Below are positions 34,740 through 44,484 of a stretch of 64,000 nt of DNA, one piece after another. Made by a program: the position numbers and the translations under genes. The stretch is from Pontibacter kalidii (GTDB lineage Bacteria; Bacteroidota; Bacteroidia; Cytophagales; Hymenobacteraceae): contig NZ_CP111079.1 of assembly GCF_026278245.1 (NCBI RefSeq), positions 2,544,501 to 2,608,500 of the forward strand. The letters are read 5' to 3'. The number at the start of each line of letters is the position of its first letter. The first letter of the stretch is position 1. The notes under the pieces were generated by a model. That model made no database searches. It was not told the origin of the DNA and saw only the letters and a program-made list of their open reading frames with translations.

Positions 34740-37043
34740 TTACCCGCCGTTGGTCGCTTTAAAGTATACCACAGCCATGGGCGGTAGCTTAATGGTCATG
34801 GAGTGAGACTGGCCGTGGAACGGCTCCGCCTCCGTCTGGATCGGGTCCAGGTTATGCACATCACTGCCGCCATAGCGCCTGTCGTCTGAGTTGAAGATCT
34901 GCACCCACTTGCCGGCATGCGGTGCGCCAATGCGGTAGTGCTCGTGCAGCGCCGGCGTGAAGTTGCACACCACCAGGATCTCCTCCTCGGGTCTGTCTGC
35001 CTTGCGCAGGAAACTCATGACCGAGTTGTGGGCATCGTTGAGGTCAACCCACTCGAAGCCCTCAGGGCTGAAGCTATGCCGGTACATGCCCGGCTCCGCC
35101 TTGTAGATGGCATTGAGCTCGCGTAGCAGCTGTTGTATACCCTGGTGCGGCGGGTACTGCAGCAGGTGCCAATCCAGGCTGCTGTCGTGGTTCCACTCGC
35201 TGCCCTGGGCAATCTCGCCCCCCATAAACATCAGCTTGCTGCCCGGGTGGGCATACATGTAGGCATAAAGCGCCCGCAGGTTCGCAAAGCGCTGCCACTC
35301 ATCGCCAGGCATCTTGCCCAGCAACGACCCTTTGCCATGCACAACCTCGTCGTGGGAGAGCGGCAGCATGAATCTCTCAGAGAAGGCATACACCATACTG
35401 AACGTTATCTCGCCCTGGTGGTGACGGCGGTAGATCGGGTCTTTGGAAAAATAGTGCAGCGTGTCGTGCATCCACCCCATCATCCACTTCATGTTAAAGC
35501 CGAGCCCGCCCTGCTCGATCGGGCCCGTCACCGCTGGCCATGCCGTCGATTCCTCGGCAATAGTGAGCACCTCCGGGAAGTTGCTGTGCACGGCATGGTT
35601 AAAGTCCTTCAGGAAGGAGATCGCCTCCAGGTTCTCGCGGCCACCATGCTCGTTCGGGATCCACTCGCCTTCTTTGCGGCTGTAGTCTAAGTATAGCATG
35701 GAGGCTACCGCATCCACCCGCAAGCCATCCACGTGGTACTTATCGAGCCAGAACAGGGCGTTGCTGATCAGGAAGGAGCGCACCTCATTGCGGCCGTAGT
35801 TAAAGATGTAGCTATTCCAGTCCGGGTGGAAGCCTTTGCGCGGGTCGGCGTGTTCGAACAGGTGCGTACCGTCAAAGTAGGCCAGCCCGTGCTCATCCGA
35901 GGGAAAATGCGAGGGTACCCAGTCCATGATCACGCCGATGCCGTGCTGGTGCAGCACATCGATCAGGTGCATCAGGTCGGTTGGGGAGCCCAGCAGGCTA
36001 TGCGCCGCGAAGTAACCGGTGATCTGATACCCCCACGAGCCGCTGAACGGATGGTACATCACAGGCATCAGCTCCACGTGCGTGTAGCCCATTTCTTTTA
36101 TATAGGCCGGCAGTTCTTCGGCCAGCTCGCGGTAAGTGAGCGGGCGGTTGTTGTCTTCGGGCTTGCGGCGCCAGGAACCCAGGTGCAGTTCGTACACGCT
36201 GTAGGGCTGCGGCTGCCCTGCCTTGTTTTTGCGTTCGTCAATCCAGGCCTGGTCCTGCCACTCATACTTTAGCTCGCTAACAATGGAGGCAGTTTGCGGC
36301 GGCACCTCGCGGCAGAAGGCAAAGGGGTCGCTCTTCTCCACGTGGTAGAGGTGGTATTTGGATTTGATGTGATACTTGTACATCATGCCTGTCTGCACGT
36401 CCGGTATAAACCCTTCCCAGATGCCCGATCCATCGTGGCGAATGTGCAGCTGGTGGCTCTCGCGGCTCCAGCCATTAAACTCGCCCATTACCGACACCTC
36501 ATCCGCGTTTGGAGCCCACACGGCAAAGTAAGTTCCCTGTCGCCCATGCAGCTCCATCGGGTGCGAGCCCAGCTTCAGGTACAGGCTAAAATGCTTTCCT
36601 TCCTTGAACAGGTAGATATCGAAGTCCGTGAAAAGACTGGCATACCACACCGGCTGGTCTGACTGCTGCGCCGGCGCAATCACATCACCGGCCTCTACCA
36701 CCTTGGTGGCAGTAGCCTTAGCCCTGGTGCTGGTCTTTGCCTTTACCACCTCCTGCACGCCATCTTTAGAGGCTACCTGCACCGGCACCTCCTCCCCTTT
36801 TTTGGGTCTTCCGCGCTTCTTAGCGGGTGCGGCTGCCTTAGCCGTCGTGGCGGCTCCCATTCCGGCGGCGGTATCCTCTGTAGCCTTTTTGCGGCTCCGG
36901 CTGGCGGCAGGCTTGGCTGCAGCCTCCGTTTCCCCAGCCGCCTTCGGTTCCTCCTTCTTTTTCCTGGAGGTGCCGGTTTTAGCTGGGGTTACCTTGTTTT
37001 GCTCGGTAGTCTCGGGGGTTATGCTTTCTTTTCTCTTAGCCAT
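34740..37043 (-). CDS. glgB: 1,4-alpha-glucan branching enzyme with basic AT-hook-like tail
   Basis: GH13 branching enzyme, 767 residues, that makes alpha-1,6 branches in glucan. Order: a Lys/Ala/Glu-rich tail (residues 1-130), a CBM48 region (~150-235, FAVWAPNADEVSVMGEFNGW), the GH13 barrel with nucleophile Asp444 (DGLRVDAVASMLY) and acid Glu near 498 (FPEVLTIAEEST), and a C-terminal beta domain. The tail holds KKRGRPKKG (residues 75-83), the core of an AT-hook, plus repeated SRKK/RKK blocks; it is not part of the normal enzyme. The gene starts inside the end of treS-mak (8-base overlap), so the two are translationally coupled. It supplies branches to the maltosyl chains made by GlgE next door. 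Confidence 0.95.
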   Translation of the reverse strand: MAKRKESITPETTEQNKVTPAKTGTSRKKKEEPKAAGETEAAAKPAASRSRKKATEDTAAGMGAATTAKAAAPAKKRGRPKKGEEVPVQVASKDGVQEVVKAKTSTRAKATATKVVEAGDVIAPAQQSDQPVWYASLFTDFDIYLFKEGKHFSLYLKLGSHPMELHGRQGTYFAVWAPNADEVSVMGEFNGWSRESHQLHIRHDGSGIWEGFIPDVQTGMMYKYHIKSKYHLYHVEKSDPFAFCREVPPQTASIVSELKYEWQDQAWIDERKNKAGQPQPYSVYELHLGSWRRKPEDNNRPLTYRELAEELPAYIKEMGYTHVELMPVMYHPFSGSWGYQITGYFAAHSLLGSPTDLMHLIDVLHQHGIGVIMDWVPSHFPSDEHGLAYFDGTHLFEHADPRKGFHPDWNSYIFNYGRNEVRSFLISNALFWLDKYHVDGLRVDAVASMLYLDYSRKEGEWIPNEHGGRENLEAISFLKDFNHAVHSNFPEVLTIAEESTAWPAVTGPIEQGGLGFNMKWMMGWMHDTLHYFSKDPIYRRHHQGEITFSMVYAFSERFMLPLSHDEVVHGKGSLLGKMPGDEWQRFANLRALYAYMYAHPGSKLMFMGGEIAQGSEWNHDSSLDWHLLQYPPHQGIQQLLRELNAIYKAEPGMYRHSFSPEGFEWVDLNDAHNSVMSFLRKADRPEEEILVVCNFTPALHEHYRIGAPHAGKWVQIFNSDDRRYGGSDVHNLDPIQTEAEPFHGQSHSMTIKLPPMAVVYFKATNGG

Positions 37044-40000
37044 TCTTATACTTTTTCATGATGTACTTGATGCCTCTGATAGGGATGAGCACCCAATCCG
37101 GACGGTTATTCAGTTCATAGCCCAACTCATAGATGGCCTTCTCCAGCAAGTAAGTATGGATGAGTATCTCAAAGTCCTCTTCCTTGGCTGGCACAATGCT
37201 GGTACCCATGGTCTTTTCCAGGTACGCATGCATGTAGAAGCCGCTGGCGTAGTGGTACCACTGTTCGGCCCAGGCCTCCAGGTAATCCACATCCTCCTTG
37301 CGCAGCCCCTCCTCCTGGAACAGGGCGCTGTAAGCGGCATAGTGGAACGAGCGGATCATGCCTGCCACGTCGCGCAGGGCAGAGCGCTTGAGGCGGCGTT
37401 CGCTGAAGGAGCGGGCCGGCTCGCCCTCAAAGTCAATGATGTAGAAGTCCTTGCCCGTGAACAGTACCTGGCCCAGGTGGTAATCGCCGTGGGTCCTGAT
37501 CTTCTGGGTATCTATCTTATGGGCGAAGATCATCTTGAGGCGCTCCAGAATCTCGCCGCGCATTTGCAGCACCTCCTCTGCCTCGCCGCGCACATGCTCC
37601 GGCAGCTCCGGCAGGTGCTTCTGCAGGCTATCGAAGTTACTGCGCACCAGGGAGGTGAGCGAAGAGTAGAGCGAGCGCTGGTAGTGGAGCGAGAAGTTCT
37701 CCGGCGTAAAATCCTTGCGGTCGGTGATGGAGCCAAGCGCCAGGTGCATCTCTGCAGTGCGCTGCCCCAGCAGCTCCACACGTTCCACGTGGGCACCTCC
37801 TATCTGCATCTGCACCTCCTCTGGAACCTCAGAGAAAGCCAACGGCCGCGACAATGAGCCGGAAACCCCATTGACTTTCAGGCGCTCGGTCTGGGTTTTG
37901 AGGCGCTCGTAAAGCCGCTTGAGTGCATCGCCAAAGTAGCTCCAGGCGTCGCCCTGGTTCGGAACCAACTCCTGCAGCATCATCAGCACCATGGGCGGCT
38001 TATTGCCTTCCTGCTGCTCCAGCGAGCCCAGGAAGCGCGGCACATGGTCGTAGCCCGCATGCTTGGTCAGCATCTGCACCACCTCCACATCCGGGTTCAA
38101 GGTGCGGTCCAGCTTGCGGTATACCTTCATAAAGAGGGCATTGTTGTAGATGATGGAGGTATTGCTCTGCTCCGCCGACAGGATTTTAGAGGTCAGCGGC
38201 CCTTCCTGGTTCTTAAGCTCCGTGCCCACCTCCCGGTGGCTGAAGCCCACCAGCTCTGACCCGTCGTGGCGGAGCTTCTTACGGCGCACCATCAGCTGCA
38301 GCAGCATCTGCCTGAAATCGTCGCTGTAGAGGGCATCGTAAAGAACACCTTCCTTGTTGTCTATACTTACCCGGACGATGACGGCGTTCGGGTTGTGGTC
38401 GCGCAGTTCCTGCTCCTGCTCTCCGGTGGCGAAGGCGATGGGCAGCTGGTATACTTCCGGCAGGCCCTCGTTGTAGCTCACCTCCACAAACAGTAGCGCC
38501 GCGCCGCCCTTGCTCATCGGCATTGGCATACTTTGCATCACCTGCATACGCTGCAGGGTGCGGGCCTTGCCTCCGAACCAGCGGCGCTGCCAGATGTAGT
38601 TCGGCAGCACGCGGCTCTCCAATTCGCGCAGGGAGCGGGCATCTAAGGGCTGCCGGAGACTCCCTATTTTCATGGCTGGCCGGGCTTGGTCCCGCTCCGA
38701 CTCCTGCACCACTTCCTGCGGTCGCAGCTCCATCCAGTAGTAGCCGTGGCCACCGATGGTGAACAGGTATGGCTCGTCCTTTATACTTGGGAATTTGTTC
38801 TTGCTAAATACCTCCATCGGCACGTAACCCTTGTACTCAGGCAGGTCCAGCTCCACCGCCTCCGGGAAGCGCGAGAGGTTGGCGATCACCAGGATGGTTT
38901 CGTCCTCGTACTCGCGCACGAAGGCCAGCACCTTGGAGTTGCTCGGGTTCAGGAACTTTATACTTCCGCGGCCGAAGGCTTTGTAGCGCTTGCGCATGTT
39001 GATGGTGCGGCGCATCCACCAGAGCAGCGAGTTGGCATTGTGGTTCTGCGTCTCCACGTTCACCGATTCATACTTATACTCCGGGTCGATGATGACCGGC
39101 AGGTACAGCTTCTGCGGGTTGGCGTCGGAGAAGCCGGCGTTACGGTTGTCGTTCCACTGCATCGGGGTGCGCACGCCATCGCGGTCGCCGAGGTAATAGT
39201 TATCGCCCATGCCGATCTCATCGCCATAGTATACCACCGGCGTTCCGCGCATCGAGAAGAGCAGCACGTTCATCAGTTCAATCTTGGCGCGGTCGTTGCC
39301 CAGCAGCGGGGCCAGGCGGTGGCGGATACCCAGGTTGATGCGGGCCATCGGATCCTTGGTGTATACTTTATACATGTAGTCGCGCTCCTCGTCGGTCACC
39401 ATCTCCAGCGTCAGCTCGTCGTGGTTACGCAGGAACATGGCCCACTGGCAGCTCTCGGGTATGGGCGGCGTCTGGTTGAAGATGTCGATGATCGGGTAGC
39501 GGTCCTCCATCTTCACCGACATGAACAGGCGCGGCATGATCGGGAAATGGTAGTTCATGTGGCACTCATCACCGTCGCCAAAGTAGGAGGCGGAGTCCTC
39601 GGGCCACATGTTGGCCTCGGCCAGCAGCAGTTTTCCGGTATACTTCTGGTCCACGTGGGCGCGCAGCTTCTTGAGGAAGTCGTGCGTCTCGGGCAGGTTC
39701 TCACCGTTGGTTCCTTCACGTTCATACAAGTATGGCACGGCATCCAGCCGGAAACCATCCACCCCCAGGTCGAACCAGTAATCCAGCACCTTAAATACCT
39801 CTTTCTGCACGGCAGGGTTATCGTAGTTCAGGTCGGGCTGGTGCGAGAAAAAGCGATGCCAGTAATACTGCCCGGCCACCGGATCCCAGCTCCAGTTACT
39901 CTGCTCTGTATCAGTAAAGATGATGCGTACATCTTTGTACTTAGTTGGGTCGTCGGTCCATACATACCAGTCGCGGTATTTAGAGCCAGGCTTGGCACGG

Positions 40001-40371
40001 CGTGCGCGCTGGAACCACGGGTGCTGGTCGGAGGTGTGGTTGATCACAAGCTCTGTAATCACCTTCAGCCCGCGCTTATGCGCTTCGCGCACAAACAGCT
40101 TGAAGTCCTGCATGTTGCCGTAGTTCGGGTTAATGCTCAGGTAGTCGGCAATGTCGTAGCCGTCGTCGCGGAGGGGCGAGGGGTAAAAGGGCAGCAGCCA
40201 GATGGCCGTTACACCTAAGTCTTCGAGGTAGTCCAGCTTCTGCATCAGCCCTTTAAAGTCGCCGATGCCGTCGCCGTTGCCATCCTTGAAGGCTTTTATG
40301 TGCAGCTCATATATGATGGCGTCTTTGTACCAGTGGATGTTGTCGTCAAGCTCGAGTTTTTCGTCTGCCAT
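37036..40371 (-). CDS. treS: trehalose synthase fused to maltokinase (TreS-Mak)
   Basis: A 1111-residue fusion. Residues ~1-560 are a GH13 TreS (maltose-trehalose interconversion): MADEKLELDDNIHWYKDAII, DGIGDFKGL, nucleophile Asp210 (DGFRLDAVPYLYER), acid Glu251 (LLLAEANMWPED) and FLRNHDELTLE. Residues ~590-1111 are a maltokinase (Pep2/Mak): RRWFGGKART in the N-lobe, kinase motifs ending RTHGDYHLGQVLFTGKDFYI and DFEGEP, the aminoglycoside-kinase-type catalytic HGDxHxxQ and DFEG. The fusion turns trehalose into maltose-1-phosphate, the donor for GlgE. It lies 23 bases after glgE and overlaps glgB, so the three form one unit. Confidence 0.95.
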   Translation of the reverse strand: MADEKLELDDNIHWYKDAIIYELHIKAFKDGNGDGIGDFKGLMQKLDYLEDLGVTAIWLLPFYPSPLRDDGYDIADYLSINPNYGNMQDFKLFVREAHKRGLKVITELVINHTSDQHPWFQRARRAKPGSKYRDWYVWTDDPTKYKDVRIIFTDTEQSNWSWDPVAGQYYWHRFFSHQPDLNYDNPAVQKEVFKVLDYWFDLGVDGFRLDAVPYLYEREGTNGENLPETHDFLKKLRAHVDQKYTGKLLLAEANMWPEDSASYFGDGDECHMNYHFPIMPRLFMSVKMEDRYPIIDIFNQTPPIPESCQWAMFLRNHDELTLEMVTDEERDYMYKVYTKDPMARINLGIRHRLAPLLGNDRAKIELMNVLLFSMRGTPVVYYGDEIGMGDNYYLGDRDGVRTPMQWNDNRNAGFSDANPQKLYLPVIIDPEYKYESVNVETQNHNANSLLWWMRRTINMRKRYKAFGRGSIKFLNPSNSKVLAFVREYEDETILVIANLSRFPEAVELDLPEYKGYVPMEVFSKNKFPSIKDEPYLFTIGGHGYYWMELRPQEVVQESERDQARPAMKIGSLRQPLDARSLRELESRVLPNYIWQRRWFGGKARTLQRMQVMQSMPMPMSKGGAALLFVEVSYNEGLPEVYQLPIAFATGEQEQELRDHNPNAVIVRVSIDNKEGVLYDALYSDDFRQMLLQLMVRRKKLRHDGSELVGFSHREVGTELKNQEGPLTSKILSAEQSNTSIIYNNALFMKVYRKLDRTLNPDVEVVQMLTKHAGYDHVPRFLGSLEQQEGNKPPMVLMMLQELVPNQGDAWSYFGDALKRLYERLKTQTERLKVNGVSGSLSRPLAFSEVPEEVQMQIGGAHVERVELLGQRTAEMHLALGSITDRKDFTPENFSLHYQRSLYSSLTSLVRSNFDSLQKHLPELPEHVRGEAEEVLQMRGEILERLKMIFAHKIDTQKIRTHGDYHLGQVLFTGKDFYIIDFEGEPARSFSERRLKRSALRDVAGMIRSFHYAAYSALFQEEGLRKEDVDYLEAWAEQWYHYASGFYMHAYLEKTMGTSIVPAKEEDFEILIHTYLLEKAIYELGYELNNRPDWVLIPIRGIKYIMKKYKNG

Positions 40372-40394
40372 AGTTGTGGTTACAAGGGTTCTTT

Positions 40395-42416
40395 TTATTC
40401 GTTGGTGTGGTGCTCGGATGGCAGCCAGGTGTCGTCTAAATTATCGTGCCCCATGCCGGGGCTGGCTTCTTCTATACGGAAGACATGCACGGGCATCTCA
40501 TGCGGGCGCAGCTCCACGAAGTTATACTCCCCGGTCCAGGTATACTTGCGCTCGGTGAGCAGGTCGTGCACCAGGTACTGCTGGTCCGGCTTCATCTTCA
40601 GCTTCCAGAGGGGCACCTTTATCCAGCCGCTTTGCGTGTGGTGCGGGTCCAGGTTCGCTACGACAAAAATCTTGTTCTTGTAGTCGCTGCTCCACTTGGC
40701 ATAGCTCAGGATGGCCTGGTTGTCGCAGTCACCAAACTGGATGTTCCAGGTGGTTTGCAGGGCCGGGTTCACCTTGCGGATCTTGTTGATGAGCGAGATC
40801 ACCTCTCGTATCTTTGTCAGCTTGCCCCAGTCCCAGTGCTTCACTTCATACTTTTCGGAGTTGTAGTACTCCTCCTTGCCCGGCACCGCCTGGTTGATGC
40901 CGAACTCATACACCGGCCCGTAAAGGCCATAGTTGGAGGACAGCGTAGCTGCCATCACCACGCGGGTGATGTGCGCCGGCTCGCCGCCCTCCTGCAGCGC
41001 GTAAGGCAGAATATCCGGGGTGTTGGGCCAGAAGTTGGGGCGGAAGTACTCGCGCAGCTCGGTCTGCGTCAGCTCGGTCATGTACTGGCGTATCTCCTCG
41101 GCTGAGTTGCGCCAGGTATAATAGGTGTAGGACTGCGTGAAACCGATCTTGGCCAGGCGCTCCATCACGCGCGGGCGGGTAAAGGCCTCGCTCAGGAAGA
41201 TCACCTGCGGGTACTGCTTGTGTATCTCGCCGATGACCCACTCCCAGAAACCGAAGGCCTTGGTGTGCGGATTGTCCACCCGGAAAATGAACACGCCCTG
41301 CTCTATCCAGTGCAGTAGCACGCGCCGGAGCTCGCGCCACAGGTTAGGCCAGTCCTCGGTCTCGAAGTTCACAGGCAGCACGTCCTGGTATTTTTTAGGC
41401 GGGTTCTCGGCGTACTGCACCGTGCCGTCGGGGCGCCACTTAAACCACTGGGGGTGCTCCTTCACGTAGGGATGATCCGGGGAGCATTGGATGGCAAAAT
41501 CCAGAGCAACCTCCAGGCCATACTCCCGCGCCTGTTGCACAAACTCGCGGAAATCATCCAGTGTGCCCAATTCAGGAAGTACGGCATCATGGCCTCCCTC
41601 TGCGGCGCCGATGGCCCACGGGGAGCCCGGCTCACCCGGCTCGGAGGTAACGGAGTTATTCTTGCCTTTGCGGAAAGCCCGGCCGATCGGGTGGATAGGC
41701 GGCAGGTAAATAGTGTCGAAGCCCATCTCGGCGATGCGCGGCAGCAGGCGGGCACAGTCTTTAAACGTGCCGTGGCGGCCGGCCTCCTGTGACGATGACC
41801 TCGGAAAAAACTCGTACCAGGCACTGAAAAGCGCTTTCTGACGCTCCACCTCCAGCTGTAGCACCTTGTCGTAGGTGGTCACGCTCTCCTGCTCGCAGCA
41901 GGCGTTCATCAACTCGCTCACGTCGTGACCGGTGGCAAAGGCCACGTCATCGGCGTGCGAGTGGCTGTTGCGCAGTTGCTCGGCCCATTTACGCAGGCGC
42001 TTCTGCTGGCCGGGCTTGGCCTTATCGGCGGCGGCATCCATCAGTTGCGCCCCTATCTGCAGTTCCACCGTTACGTCCTGGTTTGCCTCAAACTTCTTTT
42101 TCAGCCCCTTCTGCCAGGTGTAAAAATGATCCACCCAGCCCTCGATGGTGTACTCGAAGCGGCCCATCGTATCCGGGGTGAATGAGGCCTGCCAGCGGTC
42201 GTTCCCTAAGAACTCCATCGGCACCGCCTCCCATTTCTTCCTGCGGGCGTGGCGGTACAGCACCCTCGCCTTCACCTCGTCATGCCCGTCGGCAAACACA
42301 TCGGCCGTCACCACTATCTCCTCCCCCACCACACGCTTTGCCGGAAACCTGCCGCAGTTAATCTGAGGCTTTACATTTTCAATAACTATTCGTTTTGTTC
42401 CTTCCAGCTGTTCCAT
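40395..42416 (-). CDS. glgE: alpha-1,4-glucan:maltose-1-phosphate maltosyltransferase
   Basis: GH13_3 enzyme of 673 residues that extends alpha-glucan chains by transferring maltose from maltose-1-phosphate. N-terminal beta domain (~15-120), a helical insert (~125-190) and the barrel. Family marks: ALFSAWYEFFPRS, DTIYLPPIHPIGRAFRKGKN (phosphate region), LALDFAIQCSPDHP-like block at 305-315, nucleophile Asp381 (FIFRVDNPHTKAF) and Glu410 (VIFLSEAFTRP). The NPHTK and SAWYEFFPRS motifs are specific for GlgE rather than amylase. First gene of the leftward unit glgE-treS/mak-glgB. The start ATG is at 42416; a divergent unit begins at 42631. Confidence 0.95.
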   Translation of the reverse strand: MEQLEGTKRIVIENVKPQINCGRFPAKRVVGEEIVVTADVFADGHDEVKARVLYRHARRKKWEAVPMEFLGNDRWQASFTPDTMGRFEYTIEGWVDHFYTWQKGLKKKFEANQDVTVELQIGAQLMDAAADKAKPGQQKRLRKWAEQLRNSHSHADDVAFATGHDVSELMNACCEQESVTTYDKVLQLEVERQKALFSAWYEFFPRSSSQEAGRHGTFKDCARLLPRIAEMGFDTIYLPPIHPIGRAFRKGKNNSVTSEPGEPGSPWAIGAAEGGHDAVLPELGTLDDFREFVQQAREYGLEVALDFAIQCSPDHPYVKEHPQWFKWRPDGTVQYAENPPKKYQDVLPVNFETEDWPNLWRELRRVLLHWIEQGVFIFRVDNPHTKAFGFWEWVIGEIHKQYPQVIFLSEAFTRPRVMERLAKIGFTQSYTYYTWRNSAEEIRQYMTELTQTELREYFRPNFWPNTPDILPYALQEGGEPAHITRVVMAATLSSNYGLYGPVYEFGINQAVPGKEEYYNSEKYEVKHWDWGKLTKIREVISLINKIRKVNPALQTTWNIQFGDCDNQAILSYAKWSSDYKNKIFVVANLDPHHTQSGWIKVPLWKLKMKPDQQYLVHDLLTERKYTWTGEYNFVELRPHEMPVHVFRIEEASPGMGHDNLDDTWLPSEHHTNE

Positions 42417-42516
42417 TAAGATATACTTCTGCTTTAACCGTTGTAGGTACTAATCTGAGGGGAATAGGTTTCGCTCTACCTTGGAGAAGGCGCCGCAGAA
42501 GCCATCCTACTGGCCC

Positions 42517-42538
42517 TTTAGGCCATCCAGGGCCTAAA
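42517..42538. promoter_or_regulatory. dyad in the divergent glgE/treZ control region
   Basis: Arms TTTAGGCC (42517-42524) and GGCCTAAA (42531-42538), spacer ATCCAG, in the 214-base gap between the two divergent glucan units. It lacks a T run in either useful direction, so an operator is more likely than a terminator. No clear TAnnTTTG box was seen here. Confidence 0.35.
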
Positions 42539-42630
42539 AAAACCATCGCCCAAAGCTCAAACTCCAACAGAAACACACAACCTAAAGCCCGTTAAGTCAG
42601 TTAATACGTGCTGAGTAAAACCCCGTTTTT

Positions 42631-44481
42631 ATGGCCATACTTAGAGAAATAGGGGCGCAGTATTCCCCAGAGAAGAAAGGAACCGTTTTTACCGTATGGG
42701 CACCCAAGGCAAAGCAGGTAGATGTGCTGCTGCACAAGCCCGAGCCTATCCAGGTGCCGTTGCAGCAGGAGGCTATGGGTTACTGGACCGCCCTGAGCGA
42801 GTTCGCCAACCCCGGCACCCGCTACACCATCCTGTTGGATGGGGAAACAGAGCACCCGGACCCGGCCTCCCATTACCAGCCTGAAAGCGTGCACGGAGCA
42901 TCCCAGGTAATAGACCAAACATCCTTTGCCTGGACCGATAGGAGTTGGAAGAACCTGCCGCTGCACCAGTACATTATTTACGAGCTGCACGTGGGCGCCT
43001 TCACCCCCGAGGGCACTTTTGAAAGCATCATTGAGCGCCTGCCGGAGCTGAAGGACCTGGGCATAACGGCCATTGAGCTGATGCCGGTGGCGCAGTTCCC
43101 GGGGAGCCGCAACTGGGGCTACGACGGCGTGCTGCCTTTTGCCACCCAGAACTCCTACGGCGGCCCCGAGGGCCTGAAGAAATTGGTAAATGCCTGCCAC
43201 GAGCAGGGGCTGGCCGTGGTGCTGGACGTGGTCTACAACCACATGGGTCCCGAGGGCAACTACCTCAGCGACTTCGGCCCCTACTTTACCGACAAGTATA
43301 AAACGCCCTGGGGCTCGGCCCTAAACTTTGATGACAACCACTCCGATGCGGTGCGCAACTACTTCTTCCAGAACGCCCTGATGTGGCTGCGCGAGTACCA
43401 CATAGACGCCCTGCGCCTGGATGCCGTGCACGCCATTTACGACATGGGCGCCAAACATTTTCTGCAGGAGCTGCAGGAGCACGTGCAGGAGCTGGAGGAG
43501 CAGGTAGGGCGCGATTTCATACTTATCGCCGAGAGCGACCTGAACGACGTGCGCCTGATTAACCCCATGGAGCGCGGCGGCTACGGCCTAGACGCCCAGT
43601 GGAGCGATGATTTCCACCACGTGATCCATGCCCTGGTGACTGGTGAGCAGGAAGGCTACTACGTGGGCTTCGGCAAACCCGAACAGCTGGCCAAGGTAAT
43701 GGAGCGCGCCTTTGTTTATGATGGCCTGTACTCGGAACACCGCCACCGCACCTTCGGCAGCAGCACCGAAAACAATCGCGCCGAACAGTTTGTAGTCTGT
43801 TCCCAGAACCACGACCAGGTGGGCAACCGCATGCTGGGCGAACGCCTCTCCGGCCTGGTGGACTTTGAGACGCTAAAGGTAATAGCAGGCTTGGTTATAC
43901 TTTCGCCATTTACGCCGATGCTGTTTATGGGGGAGGAATACGGGGAGAAAAACCCGTTTCTATACTTTGTGAGCCACGGGGATGAGGACTTGATCGAAGC
44001 GGTGCGCAAGGGACGCCGCGAAGAGTTTAAGGCTTTTGCCTGGCAAGGCGAGGCGCCCGACCCGCAGAGCGAGGATACCTTCAACCGCTCCAAGCTCAGC
44101 CGCAGCTATACTTCCGATGCGCAGCAGCACCAACTACGTGCATTTTACAAGCGCCTGATACAGTTGCGCAAGCAATCCGCCGCCCTCTCCAAACCGGAGA
44201 AGGATAAGGTATCGGCCCGTATGGAGGCGCACGACATGGTGCTGCACCTGGTGCATCAGACCAAAGAGCCAAACCTGTACTGCCTGTTTAACCTGAGCGA
44301 CGCCGGGCAAAGTATAACCCTGGCGCCAGCCCTGGAAACCTCCGGCCACTGGAAAGCCATACTTCACTCTGCCTCGGCGGAATGGGGCGGCACCGGCGCC
44401 GAGCTTCCTGACACCCTGGAGCAGAAGGCAGCGATCACGTTGCCTCCGAAATCCCTTCTCATACTTCAGCAACAACACTAG
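42631..44481 (+). CDS. treZ: malto-oligosyltrehalose trehalohydrolase
   Basis: GH13 enzyme of 616 residues that releases trehalose from maltooligosyl-trehalose. N-terminal E-set domain (FTVWAPKAKQVDVLL), then YELHVGAFTPEGTFESIIER, a TreZ mark. Nucleophile Asp264 (DALRLDAVHAIYDMGAKHFL) and Glu301 (DFILIAESDLNDVRLI) follow, with the TreZ-specific WSDDFHHVIHALVTGEQEG. CSQNHDQVGNR holds the third carboxylate. It heads the rightward unit treZ-GH57-treY-malQ, with gaps of only 3 and 2 bases to the next genes. Confidence 0.95.
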   Translation: MAILREIGAQYSPEKKGTVFTVWAPKAKQVDVLLHKPEPIQVPLQQEAMGYWTALSEFANPGTRYTILLDGETEHPDPASHYQPESVHGASQVIDQTSFAWTDRSWKNLPLHQYIIYELHVGAFTPEGTFESIIERLPELKDLGITAIELMPVAQFPGSRNWGYDGVLPFATQNSYGGPEGLKKLVNACHEQGLAVVLDVVYNHMGPEGNYLSDFGPYFTDKYKTPWGSALNFDDNHSDAVRNYFFQNALMWLREYHIDALRLDAVHAIYDMGAKHFLQELQEHVQELEEQVGRDFILIAESDLNDVRLINPMERGGYGLDAQWSDDFHHVIHALVTGEQEGYYVGFGKPEQLAKVMERAFVYDGLYSEHRHRTFGSSTENNRAEQFVVCSQNHDQVGNRMLGERLSGLVDFETLKVIAGLVILSPFTPMLFMGEEYGEKNPFLYFVSHGDEDLIEAVRKGRREEFKAFAWQGEAPDPQSEDTFNRSKLSRSYTSDAQQHQLRAFYKRLIQLRKQSAALSKPEKDKVSARMEAHDMVLHLVHQTKEPNLYCLFNLSDAGQSITLAPALETSGHWKAILHSASAEWGGTGAELPDTLEQKAAITLPPKSLLILQQQH

Positions 44482-44484
44482 CGT

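Noticed and set aside
38686..40218. A 510-codon open frame antisense to treS-mak
   Set aside because: It lies wholly inside a clear catalytic gene on the other strand; its Val/His/Leu-rich product is the usual shadow of high-GC codons.
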